Assembly (NCBI RefSeq): GCF_003943735.1
Contig: NZ_RJMV01000001.1
Location: 14,453 to 78,452 of the forward strand
Origin: Streptococcus sanguinis
GTDB lineage: Bacteria; Bacillota; Bacilli; Lactobacillales; Streptococcaceae
DNA: 64,000 nucleotides
Direction: 5' to 3'
Positions 47,397 to 56,068 of the stretch are shown here, piece after piece (the first letter of the stretch is position 1; every line of letters starts with the position of its first letter). The position numbers and the translations under genes are program-made. The notes below the pieces were generated by a model. That model saw only the letters and a program-made list of their open reading frames with translations. It was not told where the DNA came from and searched no databases.

Positions 47397-49130
47397 TTAA
47401 TCGAAGTCCAGATATTCTTTTTCAAGCTCAAGAACTTCTTCCATCGTTGCACATTCAGTCAGTGCACGCTGAGCCAGTTCTTCCATCTTCTTCGTATCCA
47501 GCTTCTTCATGAGGCTACGAGTCCGAAGAACTGAAGTCGCACTCATAGAGAATTCATCCAAGCCCATACCTACGAGCAATGGTACAGCTGTTTGATCGCC
47601 GGCCATTTCTCCACACATACCTGCCCATTTGCCTTCAGCATGAGCTGCTTTGATAACATTGTTAATCAAGCGAAGGATAGATGGGTTGTAAGGTTGATAG
47701 AGGTAAGAGACTTGCTCATTCATCCGGTCAGCTGCCATAGTGTACTGGATCAAGTCGTTGGTACCGATAGAGAAGAAGTCTACTTCCTTAGCAAATTGAT
47801 CCGCCAGCATAGCTGCTGCTGGGATTTCAATCATGATACCCACTTGGATATTATCTGCTACTGCAACGCCTTCAGCCTGCAGCTTAGCTTTTTCTTCGTC
47901 ATAAACCGCTTTAGCTTTGCGGAATTCTGTCAGAAGGGCTACCATTGGGAACATGATGCGCAATTGTCCATGTACAGATGCACGCAAGAGAGCGCGGATT
48001 TGTGTACGGAACATAGCATTGCCAGTTTCAGAGATAGAGATACGCAAAGCACGGAAACCAAGGAATGGATTCATTTCATGTGGCATATCAAAGTAAGGAA
48101 GTTCCTTATCTCCACCAATGTCCATTGTACGAACAACTACTGGTTTTCCATTCATTCCTTCAAGCACAGCCTTGTATGCTTCATACTGCTCATCTTCTGT
48201 CGGGAAGTCTTGAGAGTCCATATAAAGGAACTCAGTCCGGTAAAGACCAACCGCTTCTGCACCATTAGCATTGACACCTTCAACGTCTTTTGGTGTACCG
48301 ATATTAGCTGCCAATTCGAAGTGCTTGCCATCTGCAGTCACAGTCTGAGCATCTTTAAGCAATTCCCATTCAGCTTTTTGCTTAGCATAAGCCTCACCAG
48401 CTGCTTTAAATGCTGCGATTTGCTCTTCAGTTGGGTTGATAATCACTTCACCAGTGATACCGTTAGCTGCAATCACATCGCCGTCTTTTACAAGCTCAGT
48501 AATGTTATTAGTTCCCAATACTGCTGCGATTTCAAGCGTACGTGCCATGATAGCAGAGTGGCTTGTACGGCCGCCGATATTAGTTACAAAAGCTTTAACA
48601 AATTTCTTATCCAGCTGTGCTGTATCAGAAGGAGTCAAGTCATGAGCAATCACAACTGATTCTTCATTGATAGACGCTGGGTTTGGCAATTTCTTGCCCA
48701 GAAGGTTAGCAAGAACACGTTTTGTCACGTCGCGGATATCTGCTGCACGTTCCTGCATATATGGATTGTCGTCCATGTTTTCAAAGAGAGTGATAAACAT
48801 GTCCGTTACTTCTTTCAGACCAGCTTCTGCATTGGTCTTTTTCGCACGGATTGTTTCTTTGATTTGCCCAACCATTTCAGGGTCAGCAAGTACCATTAAG
48901 TGAGCGTCAAACACCTGAGCGGCTTCCTCACCAAGGCTATCTACTGCTTTCTCACGGATAACAGAAAGCTCGTTCTGTGAAGCTTCAAGAGCTGCATCCA
49001 AACGAGCCTCTTCTGCATTCGTATCTTCGACTGAAACAGTCTCAAATGATAAATCCGGTTGAACTAATAGATATGCCTTAGCAACGGCAACACCGTCAGA
49101 TGCTGCAATTCCTTTAAGCATTTCTGTCAT
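47397..49130 (-). CDS. ptsI: Phosphoenolpyruvate-protein phosphotransferase, Enzyme I
   Basis: 577 residues. The active-site histidine is in [16 protein letters not shown]-binding blocks are [26 protein letters not shown] and the C-terminal GMCGEMAGD cysteine loop. It takes phosphate from PEP and passes it to HPr for all PTS sugars. Start at 49130, one base after the ptsH stop, with AAGAAGG in the end of ptsH; the long upstream extension in frame is simply ptsH sequence in another frame. Confidence 0.97.
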   Translation of the reverse strand: MTEMLKGIAASDGVAVAKAYLLVQPDLSFETVSVEDTNAEEARLDAALEASQNELSVIREKAVDSLGEEAAQVFDAHLMVLADPEMVGQIKETIRAKKTNAEAGLKEVTDMFITLFENMDDNPYMQERAADIRDVTKRVLANLLGKKLPNPASINEESVVIAHDLTPSDTAQLDKKFVKAFVTNIGGRTSHSAIMARTLEIAAVLGTNNITELVKDGDVIAANGITGEVIINPTEEQIAAFKAAGEAYAKQKAEWELLKDAQTVTADGKHFELAANIGTPKDVEGVNANGAEAVGLYRTEFLYMDSQDFPTEDEQYEAYKAVLEGMNGKPVVVRTMDIGGDKELPYFDMPHEMNPFLGFRALRISISETGNAMFRTQIRALLRASVHGQLRIMFPMVALLTEFRKAKAVYDEEKAKLQAEGVAVADNIQVGIMIEIPAAAMLADQFAKEVDFFSIGTNDLIQYTMAADRMNEQVSYLYQPYNPSILRLINNVIKAAHAEGKWAGMCGEMAGDQTAVPLLVGMGLDEFSMSATSVLRTRSLMKKLDTKKMEELAQRALTECATMEEVLELEKEYLDFD

Positions 49131-49131
49131 A

Positions 49132-49395
49132 TTAAGCCAATCCTTCTTTTTCCATTGTTTCAGAGATTGCAGCGATAGCATCGTCTGCATCTGCACCTTC
49201 AGCTGAGATCTTAACATCAGCTCCTTGGCCAACACCGAGACTCATAACACCCATGATAGATTTCAAGTTTACTGATTTACCTTTGTATTCAAGCGTAATG
49301 TCTGAAGCGAATTTGCTAGCAGTTTGAACCAACAAAGTTGCTGGACGTGCGTGAATACCTGTTTCTGCTACAATGTGGAAATCTTTAGAAGCCAT
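49132..49395 (-). CDS. ptsH: Phosphocarrier protein HPr
   Basis: 87 residues. His15 (ETGIHARPA) is the PTS phosphorylation site and Ser46 (NLKSIMGV) the HPr-kinase site used to activate CcpA. Both sites are intact, so it can serve transport and carbon-catabolite control of genes such as the cre-bearing glycogen operon nearby. Confidence 0.98.
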   Translation of the reverse strand: MASKDFHIVAETGIHARPATLLVQTASKFASDITLEYKGKSVNLKSIMGVMSLGVGQGADVKISAEGADADDAIAAISETMEKEGLA

Positions 49396-49456
49396 AGTTA
49401 GACTCTCCTTTTAAATAATTCTTTTTGAGTTATTGTGATAACCCTTACAAGTTGAT

Positions 49457-49485
49457 ATTATATCACCTTTTGAAATCTTTTTCAA
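49457..49485 (-). promoter_or_regulatory. Promoter of ptsHI
   Basis: On the minus strand, TTGAAA (49480-49485), a 17-nt spacer and TATAAT (49457-49462), with TGA giving an extended -10. A strong promoter as expected for HPr. The stretch 49500-49850 beyond it is AT-rich with nothing recognised. Confidence 0.8.
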
Positions 49486-49852
49486 GAATTTTATAGCCCG
49501 CTTACAAAATATTTCTTAGGAAATGAAAACTCTTCTTATTATATTGAAGAGAGAATTTTCGAGCTAAATCCCACATTCCCCAAGCTTTATTCAAAAATGG
49601 CTTCCACTAAGTTTTTAATCATAAATTTCTTATTTTTATAGTAGTTAATTTCCATAAATTAAGAATATAAACTCCTCCCTCCACTCCTCCTAGTGATTCC
49701 CTAAATTCTGTAACACAAGATATTGGATTTTTGTTTTTAGGCGGAAAAGCTACTAGTCATTTTTCTAACATTTTAAGACTTGTTTAAGCATTGCCGCATC
49801 AGCATTTTGCTCCTTTTCTGCAATTTTTCACTTCTTTTCACCGCTTATACAA

Positions 49853-49868
49853 ACACTATATATTGTAT
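49853..49868. promoter_or_regulatory. NrdR box 1
   Basis: ACACTATATATTGTAT fits the NrdR consensus ACACwATATnTwGTGT at most positions. It lies upstream of the nrdH promoter. Confidence 0.7.
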
Positions 49869-49894
49869 TGTAATCTATCCTATAACAAAATATC

Positions 49895-49910
49895 ACACAA
49901 TATTTAGTTC
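49895..49910. promoter_or_regulatory. NrdR box 2
   Basis: ACACAATATTTAGTTC, a second NrdR-like box exactly 42 bp (four helical turns) from box 1 and 7 nt before the -35. Confidence 0.65.
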
Positions 49911-49917
49911 AAAACTA

Positions 49918-49946
49918 TTGACATTCTATTTTCTTTTAGATATACT
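49918..49946 (+). promoter_or_regulatory. Promoter of the nrdHE(K)F operon
   Basis: Perfect TTGACA (49918-49923), a 17-nt spacer and TATACT (49941-49946). nrdH follows 49 nt later with ribosome site AGAGGA. Confidence 0.85.
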
Positions 49947-49994
49947 AGTTTCGTATTATTTAAAAGAAAAAAAGAAAGTTTAGAGGAATTTTTA

Positions 49995-50213
49995 ATGGTA
50001 ACTATTTACTCAAAAAACAACTGCGTTCAGTGCAAAATGACCAAGCGCTTCTTAGACACTAATCATGTAGAATACCGCGAAATCAATTTGGACGAGCAGC
50101 CAGAATTTATTGACCATGTCAAAGATCTTGGTTTCAATGCTGCTCCTGTGATTCAGACAGCAACTGAGGCATTTTCTGGTTTCCAACCTGGTAAATTGAA
50201 AAAACTGTCTTAA
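49995..50213 (+). CDS. nrdH: Glutaredoxin-like protein NrdH
   Basis: 72 residues with the redox pair C10-V-Q-C13 and the NrdH end-block GFNAAPVIQT..FSGFQPGKLKKL. It is the dedicated electron donor for the class Ib ribonucleotide reductase NrdEF, reduced by thioredoxin reductase. First gene of the operon. Confidence 0.96.
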   Translation: MVTIYSKNNCVQCKMTKRFLDTNHVEYREINLDEQPEFIDHVKDLGFNAAPVIQTATEAFSGFQPGKLKKLS

Positions 50214-50286
50214 TGTAGTTTATTTTGAGGGCAGCGCGCCTTGATCGGGAGATAAACTAAAAGACAGATTATCAGGGCAAACTGCA

Positions 50287-50312
50287 GCTCCTATGCTCAT
50301 AGGAGCCGTTTC
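50287..50312 (+). terminator. Hairpin between nrdH and nrdE, possible attenuator
   Basis: Perfect GCTCCTATG/CATAGGAGC stem with a 2-nt centre, then CGTTTCTTTTGT. The T-tail is broken, so partial termination or mRNA processing is more likely than a full stop. It lies in the 162-nt gap. Confidence 0.5.
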
Positions 50313-50375
50313 TTTTGTAAGGCGGAACTTTTTCTGCCAGCTAAATAATCATTACTTATATAGAAAAGGGAAAAC

Positions 50376-52535
50376 ATGGGACTCAAACATTTAGAGGATG
50401 TGACATACTTCCGACTCAACAATGAAATCAACCGTCCGATTAACGGACAGATTATGCTCCACAAGGACAAAGAAGCTCTGGAGGCTTTCTTTAAGGAAAA
50501 TGTTGAGCCGAACACCAAGCAATTTTCTTCTATTACAGAAAAGATTGAATATTTAATAGAAGAAAACTATTTGGAGAAGGAATTTATCCAGCTCTACTCT
50601 CCGGAATACATCGAGGAGCTGACTGCTTTTATCCATGCTCAAGATTTCAAGTTTAAATCTTTCATGGCTGCTTATAAGTTCTACAACCAGTATGCATTGA
50701 AGACCAATGATGGTGAATACTATCTGGAAAGCATGGAAGATCGGGTACTCTTCAACGCCCTCTACTTTGCCAACGGAGATGAAGCTATTGCCAAGGATAT
50801 TGCTAATGAAATCATCCACCAGCGCTATCAACCGGCGACACCAAGCTTCCTTAACGCTGGTCGGGCTCGTCGCGGCGAATTGGTGTCCTGCTTCCTCATC
50901 CAAGTAACCGATGATATGAACTCAATCGGCCGCTCCATCAACTCTGCCCTGCAATTGTCTCGTATCGGAGGCGGGGTCGGTATTTCCCTCAGCAATCTGC
51001 GGGAAGCTGGAGCACCTATCAAGGGTTATGAAGGAGCTGCATCTGGCGTTGTGCCTGTTATGAAACTCTTTGAGGACAGCTTCTCCTACTCTAACCAGCT
51101 GGGCCAACGTCAGGGAGCTGGGGTTGTTTACCTCAATGTCTTCCACCCAGATATCATCGCCTTCCTTTCTACTAAGAAAGAAAATGCTGACGAAAAAGTT
51201 CGGGTTAAAACCCTCTCACTCGGTGTCGTCATTCCAGATAAGTTCTACGAGTTGGCGCGTAAAAATGAAGAAATGTACCTCTTCAGCCCGTATTCTGTTG
51301 AACGTGAGTACGGTGTGCCATTTGCCTACCTTGATATCACTGAAAAATACGATGAGTTGGTCGCTAATCCAAATATCACTAAGACCAAAATCAAGGCCCG
51401 TGATTTGGAAACAGAAATCTCTAAACTCCAACAAGAATCTGGCTATCCTTATGTCGTAAACATTGATACGGCCAATCGTTCAAATCCAATTGACGGTAAA
51501 ATCGTCATGAGTAACCTTTGCTCTGAAATCCTGCAGGTACAAGAGCCTAGCCTTTTGAATGATGCGCAAGAGTATCTCCACTTGGGAACAGATGTATCAT
51601 GTAACTTAGGCTCTACCAACGTTGTAAACATGATGACTTCACCTGACTTTGGAAAATCCATCCGGACCATGACACGCGCTTTGACCTTTGTCACAGACAG
51701 CTCGCACATCACAGCTGTGCCTTCTATCGACAATGGTAACAGTCTGGCGCACACCTTTGGTCTGGGAGCTATGGGACTGCACAGCTACTTAGCTCAGCAG
51801 TTGATCGATTATGGATCTGCGGAAGCTGTAGAGTTCACCAGCATCTACTTCATGCTTATGAACTACTGGACCTTGGTTGAGTCTAACAATATCGCTCGCG
51901 AGCGTGGCGTGACCTTCCATAACTTTGAAAAATCTGACTATGCTAACGGCACTTACTTTGACAAATACCTGACAGGTGAATTTGTACCTAAGTCTGACCG
52001 TGTCAAAGAACTCTTCGCAGGCATCTTTGTCCCATCTGCAGAGGATTGGGCAGAGTTGCGTGACAAGATCAAGGCTGATGGTCTCTACCACCAAAACCGC
52101 CTGGCTGTTGCACCAAATGGCTCTATCAGCTACATCAATGACGTTTCTGCTTCAATCCATCCAATTACTCAACGGATCGAAGAACGTCAAGAAAAGAAAA
52201 TCGGTAAGATCTACTATCCCGCTGCTGGTCTGTCAACTGAGACTATCCCTTACTACACCAGTGCTTATGACATGGACATGCGCAAGGTTATCGATGTCTA
52301 TGCAGCCGCAACTGAGCACGTGGACCAAGGACTTTCCCTGACTCTCTTTATGCGCAGCGATATCCCTAAAGGTCTCTACGAATGGAAAAAAGAAAGCAAG
52401 CAAACAACCCGCGACCTTTCTATCCTACGTAACTACGCCTTCAACAAGGGTATCAAGTCCATCTACTACGTCCGCACCTTCACCGATGATGGTGGCGAAG
52501 TAGGTGCCAACCATTGTGAAAGCTGTGTGATCTAA
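50376..52535 (+). CDS. nrdE: Class Ib ribonucleoside-diphosphate reductase, alpha subunit
   Basis: 719 residues, full length. It lacks the long ATP-cone activity domain of class Ia, as expected for NrdE. Active-site regions include PSFLNAGRARRGELVSCFL, RQGAGVVYLNVFHPDI, SNLCSEILQV, and the C-terminal redox pair CESC in NHCESCVI that exchanges with NrdH. It reduces NDPs to dNDPs with the NrdF radical. Confidence 0.97.
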   Translation: MGLKHLEDVTYFRLNNEINRPINGQIMLHKDKEALEAFFKENVEPNTKQFSSITEKIEYLIEENYLEKEFIQLYSPEYIEELTAFIHAQDFKFKSFMAAYKFYNQYALKTNDGEYYLESMEDRVLFNALYFANGDEAIAKDIANEIIHQRYQPATPSFLNAGRARRGELVSCFLIQVTDDMNSIGRSINSALQLSRIGGGVGISLSNLREAGAPIKGYEGAASGVVPVMKLFEDSFSYSNQLGQRQGAGVVYLNVFHPDIIAFLSTKKENADEKVRVKTLSLGVVIPDKFYELARKNEEMYLFSPYSVEREYGVPFAYLDITEKYDELVANPNITKTKIKARDLETEISKLQQESGYPYVVNIDTANRSNPIDGKIVMSNLCSEILQVQEPSLLNDAQEYLHLGTDVSCNLGSTNVVNMMTSPDFGKSIRTMTRALTFVTDSSHITAVPSIDNGNSLAHTFGLGAMGLHSYLAQQLIDYGSAEAVEFTSIYFMLMNYWTLVESNNIARERGVTFHNFEKSDYANGTYFDKYLTGEFVPKSDRVKELFAGIFVPSAEDWAELRDKIKADGLYHQNRLAVAPNGSISYINDVSASIHPITQRIEERQEKKIGKIYYPAAGLSTETIPYYTSAYDMDMRKVIDVYAAATEHVDQGLSLTLFMRSDIPKGLYEWKKESKQTTRDLSILRNYAFNKGIKSIYYVRTFTDDGGEVGANHCESCVI

Positions 52536-52570
52536 CAAGAGATTTTAGAAAAAGAAAAGGAAATTCGACC

Positions 52571-52681
52571 ATGTCACAATTTTACCTTCCCCATCATTGA
52601 CAGGAAGGTAAAATCGTGGAGTATTGGGGTAGTATCCAAGAAGTGATAGCTGATACCCCATCAGGTCGTACCATCTACTAA
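52571..52681 (+). pseudogene. nrdK: nrdK-position small ORF with an in-frame TGA
   Basis: Between nrdE and nrdF lies one reading frame of 36 codons broken by a TGA at 52598-52600. The first part starts at ATG 52571 (AAGG 10 nt upstream) and reads MSQFYLPHH. After the TGA the same frame continues QEGKIVEYWGSIQEVIADTP and ends with SGRTIY-stop at 52679. A second start, GTG at 52616, has a good ribosome site AGGAAGG. A perfect 12-bp hairpin (52579-52590 with 52603-52614) holds the TGA in its loop and that ribosome site in its second arm. It could be a recent nonsense mutation, TGA read-through (context TGAC is weak), or reinitiation control. The nrdK name rests on operon position recalled from other streptococci. 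Confidence 0.6.
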
Positions 52682-52691
52682 AGGAGAAAGA

Positions 52692-53651
52692 ATGCAAACT
52701 TACTACAAAGCCATTAACTGGAACGCTATCGAAGATGTCATCGATAAGTCCACCTGGGAAAAACTGACTGAGCAATTTTGGCTGGATACGCGGATTCCCT
52801 TATCCAATGACCTGGATGACTGGAGAAAGCTGTCCCACAAGGAAAAAGACCTAGTCGGCAAGGTCTTCGGTGGCCTGACCCTGCTGGATACCCTCCAGTC
52901 TGAGTCTGGTGTGGATGCCCTGCGCAAGGATGTCCGCACAGCCCACGAAGAAGCTGTCTTCAACAACATCCAATTTATGGAGTCCGTTCACGCCAAGTCC
53001 TACTCTTCTATCTTTTCTACGCTCAACACCAAGTCAGAAATCGATGAAATCTTTGACTGGACCAACACCAATCCATACCTGCAAAAGAAAGCTGAGATTA
53101 TCAATGAGATTTACCTGAACGGTACAGCTCTGGAAAAGAAAATAGCCAGCGTTTTCTTGGAAACCTTCCTCTTCTACTCTGGTTTCTTCACTCCGCTCTA
53201 CTATCTGGGTAATAACAAACTGGCCAACGTTGCTGAAATTATCAAGCTGATTATCCGTGACGAGTCTGTCCATGGAACCTATATCGGCTACAAGTTCCAG
53301 CTAGCCTTTAACGAGCTGCCAGAAGACGAGCAAGAAAAACTCAAAGAATGGATGTACGACCTGCTCTACACCCTCTATGAAAATGAAGAAGGCTACACTG
53401 AAAGCCTCTATGACACAGTCGGCTGGACTGAAGAAGTCAAGACCTTCCTGCGCTACAATGCCAACAAGGCTCTGATGAATCTAGGGCAAGATCCGCTCTT
53501 CCCTGACTCAGCAGACGATGTCAATCCTATCGTCATGAACGGTATCTCAACCGGTACTTCCAACCATGACTTCTTCTCCCAAGTGGGTAACGGCTACCTG
53601 CTAGGCGAAGTTGAAGCCATGCAGGATGACGACTATAATTACGGTTTATAA
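52692..53651 (+). CDS. nrdF: Class Ib ribonucleoside-diphosphate reductase, beta subunit
   Basis: 319 residues. Metal-ligand and radical residues lie in ESVHAKSYSSIFSTL, the LETFLFYSGFFTPLYY helix and IRDESVHGTYIGYKF; the dimanganese or diiron tyrosyl radical is built here. The C-terminal tail (MQDDDYNYGL region) should bind NrdE. Ribosome site AAAGGAG overlaps the stop of the small ORF. nrdI, needed for Mn-loading, is not in this window. A strong terminator follows. Confidence 0.96.
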   Translation: MQTYYKAINWNAIEDVIDKSTWEKLTEQFWLDTRIPLSNDLDDWRKLSHKEKDLVGKVFGGLTLLDTLQSESGVDALRKDVRTAHEEAVFNNIQFMESVHAKSYSSIFSTLNTKSEIDEIFDWTNTNPYLQKKAEIINEIYLNGTALEKKIASVFLETFLFYSGFFTPLYYLGNNKLANVAEIIKLIIRDESVHGTYIGYKFQLAFNELPEDEQEKLKEWMYDLLYTLYENEEGYTESLYDTVGWTEEVKTFLRYNANKALMNLGQDPLFPDSADDVNPIVMNGISTGTSNHDFFSQVGNGYLLGEVEAMQDDDYNYGL

Positions 53652-53654
53652 GAC

Positions 53655-53695
53655 AAAGACCCCCTCTTTCCAAAATACGGAAAGAGGGGGTCTTT
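53655..53695. terminator. Strong bidirectional terminator after nrdF
   Basis: A 17-bp perfect stem, AAAGACCCCCTCTTTCC with its complement, around an AAAATAC loop between convergent genes. Confidence 0.93.
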
Positions 53696-53709
53696 GACTG
53701 ACTATTAAT

Positions 53710-54015
53710 CTATTGACTATCATAGATATATTCTTCCAGATGTTCTGCGACTGTAATCTCAACTCCAACATCAGATGTTAGATAAATCACGGTACAGTCA
53801 TGAGCTGGGACAATAGGAAATAAAAAGGGCTTCATATTTTGATAAATTCTATACATCCGCCTTTGACTCGTTGGATTTTCAAGATAAAGCTTGCTGTCAC
53901 CACCAGAAAAGTCAGCTGGCAGAAGGGCATAATAAGCTACCAAAGCTCCATTTTCATCCAATACTCTAGTCTTATTTAAATCCTCAGCTATTTTTTTCAT
54001 CATTAAAGTAGCCAT
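53710..54015 (-). CDS. Unrecognised small soluble protein (101 aa)
   Basis: Not recognised. 101 residues, mixed charge, no membrane segment or signal peptide. The text KIAEDLNKTRVLDENGALVAYYALLPADF and KPFLFPIVPAHDCTVIYLTSDVGVEITVAEHLEEYIYD looks like a small alpha-beta fold. Good ribosome site (GGGAGG) upstream. Convergent with nrdF and downstream of a lipoprotein gene, from which it is separated by a hairpin terminator. Confidence 0.7.
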   Translation of the reverse strand: MATLMMKKIAEDLNKTRVLDENGALVAYYALLPADFSGGDSKLYLENPTSQRRMYRIYQNMKPFLFPIVPAHDCTVIYLTSDVGVEITVAEHLEEYIYDSQ

Positions 54016-54047
54016 CTTTTCCTCCCTTCATGTTTTTTATCCAAATA

Positions 54048-54084
54048 AAGGTGGAGCTAGGAACATCATCCCTAACTCCACTTA
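54048..54084 (-). terminator. Terminator after the lipoprotein gene
   Basis: GTGGAGTTAGG/CCTAGCTCCAC hairpin (one mismatch) with CTTTATTT tail on the minus strand. Confidence 0.75.
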
Positions 54085-54092
54085 TGCAGTCA

Positions 54093-54707
54093 CTAATTAG
54101 ATACGCGATAATACGGATGCTGGGAAGCAGTGATAGCATCTTGTCCAACTCGAATCTGTGCTTTAGGATTCTCGTTTCCAGTATCAGGCAAAACAGCTCC
54201 TTCTGGAATTACTAAAAAGGTTGCGCTACTGCTACCAGCAGTATAAGCAAGAGTAGATACATAACTACCATCGCTTACTTGACCTTTTAGTAAAGTATAA
54301 TCGCTGGATTCTTTTCCATTCAGAGTATGAGAAACGACCCCTTGATTATTCAATACTATCGCATCCCCCAAATCATTTTGCCAAGTACCGGCTACAGTCG
54401 AAAAATCTCCTGCTGCCAAAGCATTGACATCGATACCCGCTGCTGGAGTGGCTGGGTCTTTCGTGTCAGACTTTGTTTCATTTTTAGGCTGAGCTTCAGA
54501 AGATACTGACGCTGCATCAGTTTCATCTGGGCTAGCTGATGGAACAGCTTTCGCTTCAGACTTAGAATCTGATTTAGAAGTTTGAACTGTTTGGCTAGAG
54601 CTACTACTTTGAGATGTTTGCTTGTCCTGCTGTTTACTGCAAGCACCAAGCAAGATAATGGAAGAAGTGAGTGCAGTCGCAAGAAACATTAATTTTGCGT
54701 TTTTCAT
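54093..54707 (-). CDS. Lipoprotein with DUF6287-like domain
   Basis: 204 residues. Lipobox LLGACS after a basic signal peptide (MKNAKLMFLATALTSSII), so the mature protein is lipid-anchored at Cys23. A Ser/Thr/Lys-rich linker of about 65 residues follows. The C-terminal half (GIDVNALAAGDFSTVAGTWQ through ASQHPYYRVS) is a small beta domain seen in streptococcal DUF6287 proteins. Function unknown. Confidence 0.85.
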   Translation of the reverse strand: MKNAKLMFLATALTSSIILLGACSKQQDKQTSQSSSSSQTVQTSKSDSKSEAKAVPSASPDETDAASVSSEAQPKNETKSDTKDPATPAAGIDVNALAAGDFSTVAGTWQNDLGDAIVLNNQGVVSHTLNGKESSDYTLLKGQVSDGSYVSTLAYTAGSSSATFLVIPEGAVLPDTGNENPKAQIRVGQDAITASQHPYYRVSN

Positions 54708-54733
54708 AAAAGGACCTCCTTTAGGTTTGCCTA

Positions 54734-54742
54734 ATTATAACA
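54734..54742 (-). promoter_or_regulatory. Extended -10 promoter of the lipoprotein gene
   Basis: TGTTATAAT on the minus strand, with AAAGGAGG before the ATG at 54707. Confidence 0.55.
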
Positions 54743-54756
54743 CGAAAGATTTTGCC

Positions 54757-54778
54757 AAAACAGGACATCCATGTCCTG
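54757..54778 (-). terminator. Terminator after the RRNPP-like regulator gene
   Basis: CAGGACA/TGTCCTG hairpin followed by TTTT on the minus strand, directly after the stop codon. Confidence 0.65.
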
Positions 54779-55714
54779 CTAGCCTTGATGATAGAGCCGA
54801 AGTTCTTTATTCCATTCCTCAGCCATTTTTTTAGATAGGAAAGTATGACCTAACAATTTTGCCAGCGTCAGTCCCTCTTCATAGTATTGTTGTGCCTTTT
54901 TCTCGTCCTTGTGTACAAAAAGCTCATATTCTCCCTCTAACATTCTTATCAGCGGTTTCTTTTGATAGTCCTCTGTCAATTCCATAATTACATTAAGTTT
55001 GTTGAGTGTATCTTTTGTATAAATGAACTCTTTTCGCTCGCACTCAATACCTGGGATTGTCAGTAAAGCATCCCGCATGAGAAAGAGATATTCATTTGGA
55101 ATATAGTCAACTGACTGCAGTAATCGCTGAGCGATTCTTGCATATAATTCCTTATCAAACTTAGCTGACCTAATCTCCTCTTCATCTCCCACATAGATCT
55201 GATAGAGCTGAATATAGAGCAAATCATTTACATCATAATGCTTTTTACTCTGTAAATCATCCAAATGTTGGGCAAAGAGAGTCATTCCATATTTCTGGAA
55301 ATTCTCAGAAGTATAGGTATAAATCTTTGACTGCAAAATAACCATTATATTCTGCTCAGCTTCTGGCAAATCATCATAATAAACTTCAAAGATCTCATCT
55401 ATGATATGCTCCAATTCAGATAAGACTTCGGGATTGCCATAAGTGGTCGTCCGAATCAGCTTATACTTCAAACGCTGGTAATCAGCAGGTAGAGCTACAT
55501 CTTCTTTTTTGTTTCCTATCAAGGTTGCCAAATCGACCTCTAGACAGGAAGCCAGATATTCTAAAGTAGAGAGAGTCGGCTGGGAAATGCCTGACTCCAA
55601 ACGCGTTAACTGCCGTATAGAAAGCTTTGACTCATCACCACACAGATGTTCCTTAGTCCAGCCCTTATTTAATCGAAGCTGTTTCAAATGCTGTCCAAAT
55701 TCTTTTCCTTGCAT
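54779..55714 (-). CDS. XRE-type regulator with TPR region (RRNPP/PlcR-like)
   Basis: 311 residues. N-terminal helix-turn-helix (FGQHLKQLRLNKGWTKEHLCG..LSIRQLTRLESGISQPTLSTLEYLA, about 6-60), then an all-helical region of TPR-like repeats to the end, the layout of PlcR/TprA-type peptide-sensing regulators. No Phr-like peptide gene was found next to it. Start at 55714 is set by GGAGGGG; the upstream ATG-like start at 55732 would cover it. It reads toward the lipoprotein gene but has its own terminator. Confidence 0.83.
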   Translation of the reverse strand: MQGKEFGQHLKQLRLNKGWTKEHLCGDESKLSIRQLTRLESGISQPTLSTLEYLASCLEVDLATLIGNKKEDVALPADYQRLKYKLIRTTTYGNPEVLSELEHIIDEIFEVYYDDLPEAEQNIMVILQSKIYTYTSENFQKYGMTLFAQHLDDLQSKKHYDVNDLLYIQLYQIYVGDEEEIRSAKFDKELYARIAQRLLQSVDYIPNEYLFLMRDALLTIPGIECERKEFIYTKDTLNKLNVIMELTEDYQKKPLIRMLEGEYELFVHKDEKKAQQYYEEGLTLAKLLGHTFLSKKMAEEWNKELRLYHQG

Positions 55715-55778
55715 CGCCAATTCCCCTCCCAAATAAATCAGGAAACTTTTGATTATGTTATCATGTTATTCTAGATTT

Positions 55779-55787
55779 ATTATAGCA
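55779..55787 (-). promoter_or_regulatory. Extended -10 promoter of the RRNPP-like regulator gene
   Basis: TGCTATAAT on the minus strand. The leader includes a doubled ATGTTAT sequence at 55754-55769 that could be an operator. Confidence 0.5.
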
Positions 55788-55829
55788 TAACTGGAGAGAT
55801 TTTACTAATAAAATTCCAAAAAGATTACT

Positions 55830-55965
55830 TCCTTTTCTCAGTGATGAAATCTACCTAACTGATGCAACAGTTAGGTAGAGCGGAGCTATTGAGACCTTAG
55901 GCTCAATAGCTAGTCATGGAACTCTGCAGGAGGTCGCTGACGTCCGCCATCACTTGAGAAAAGGA
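55830..55965. repeat. 136-bp cloverleaf-like element with terminal inverted repeats
   Basis: Ends TCCTTTTCTCAGTGATG (55830-55846) and CATCACTTGAGAAAAGGA (55948-55965) are inverted repeats with one extra base. Inside are a perfect 11-bp hairpin (CTACCTAACTG, 55851-55878), a perfect 10-bp hairpin (AGCTATTGAG, 55884-55911) and a third hairpin (GGAGGTC/GACGTCC, one mismatch, 55929-55945). No protein is encoded. It resembles a MITE or a structured RNA; family unknown to me. Confidence 0.65.
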
Positions 55966-55999
55966 TGTAAATCTAAAAATTAGTATATTACAAGTATTA

Positions 56000-56031
56000 A
56001 AGGACCCCAAACTTAAAAGTTTGGAGTCCTT
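56000..56031. terminator. Hairpin after the lipid kinase gene
   Basis: AAGGACCCCAAACTT/AAGTTTGGAGTCCTT, 15-bp stem with one wobble. T-tails are short on both strands. Confidence 0.65.
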
Positions 56032-56068
56032 CTACCATATTCTTTTTTTTAAACCTAAACACAAAAAA

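Noticed and set aside
47592..48659. 355-codon open frame on the plus strand opposite ptsI
   Set aside because: It is antisense to the well-conserved Enzyme I gene, has no ribosome site or promoter, and its protein is rich in Cys, Phe and His runs typical of a shadow frame.
55862..55950. Two 12- to 13-codon frames inside the cloverleaf element as possible signal peptides for the RRNPP-like regulator
   Set aside because: No ribosome site and no signal-peptide-like hydrophobic stretch; the sequence is better explained by hairpins.
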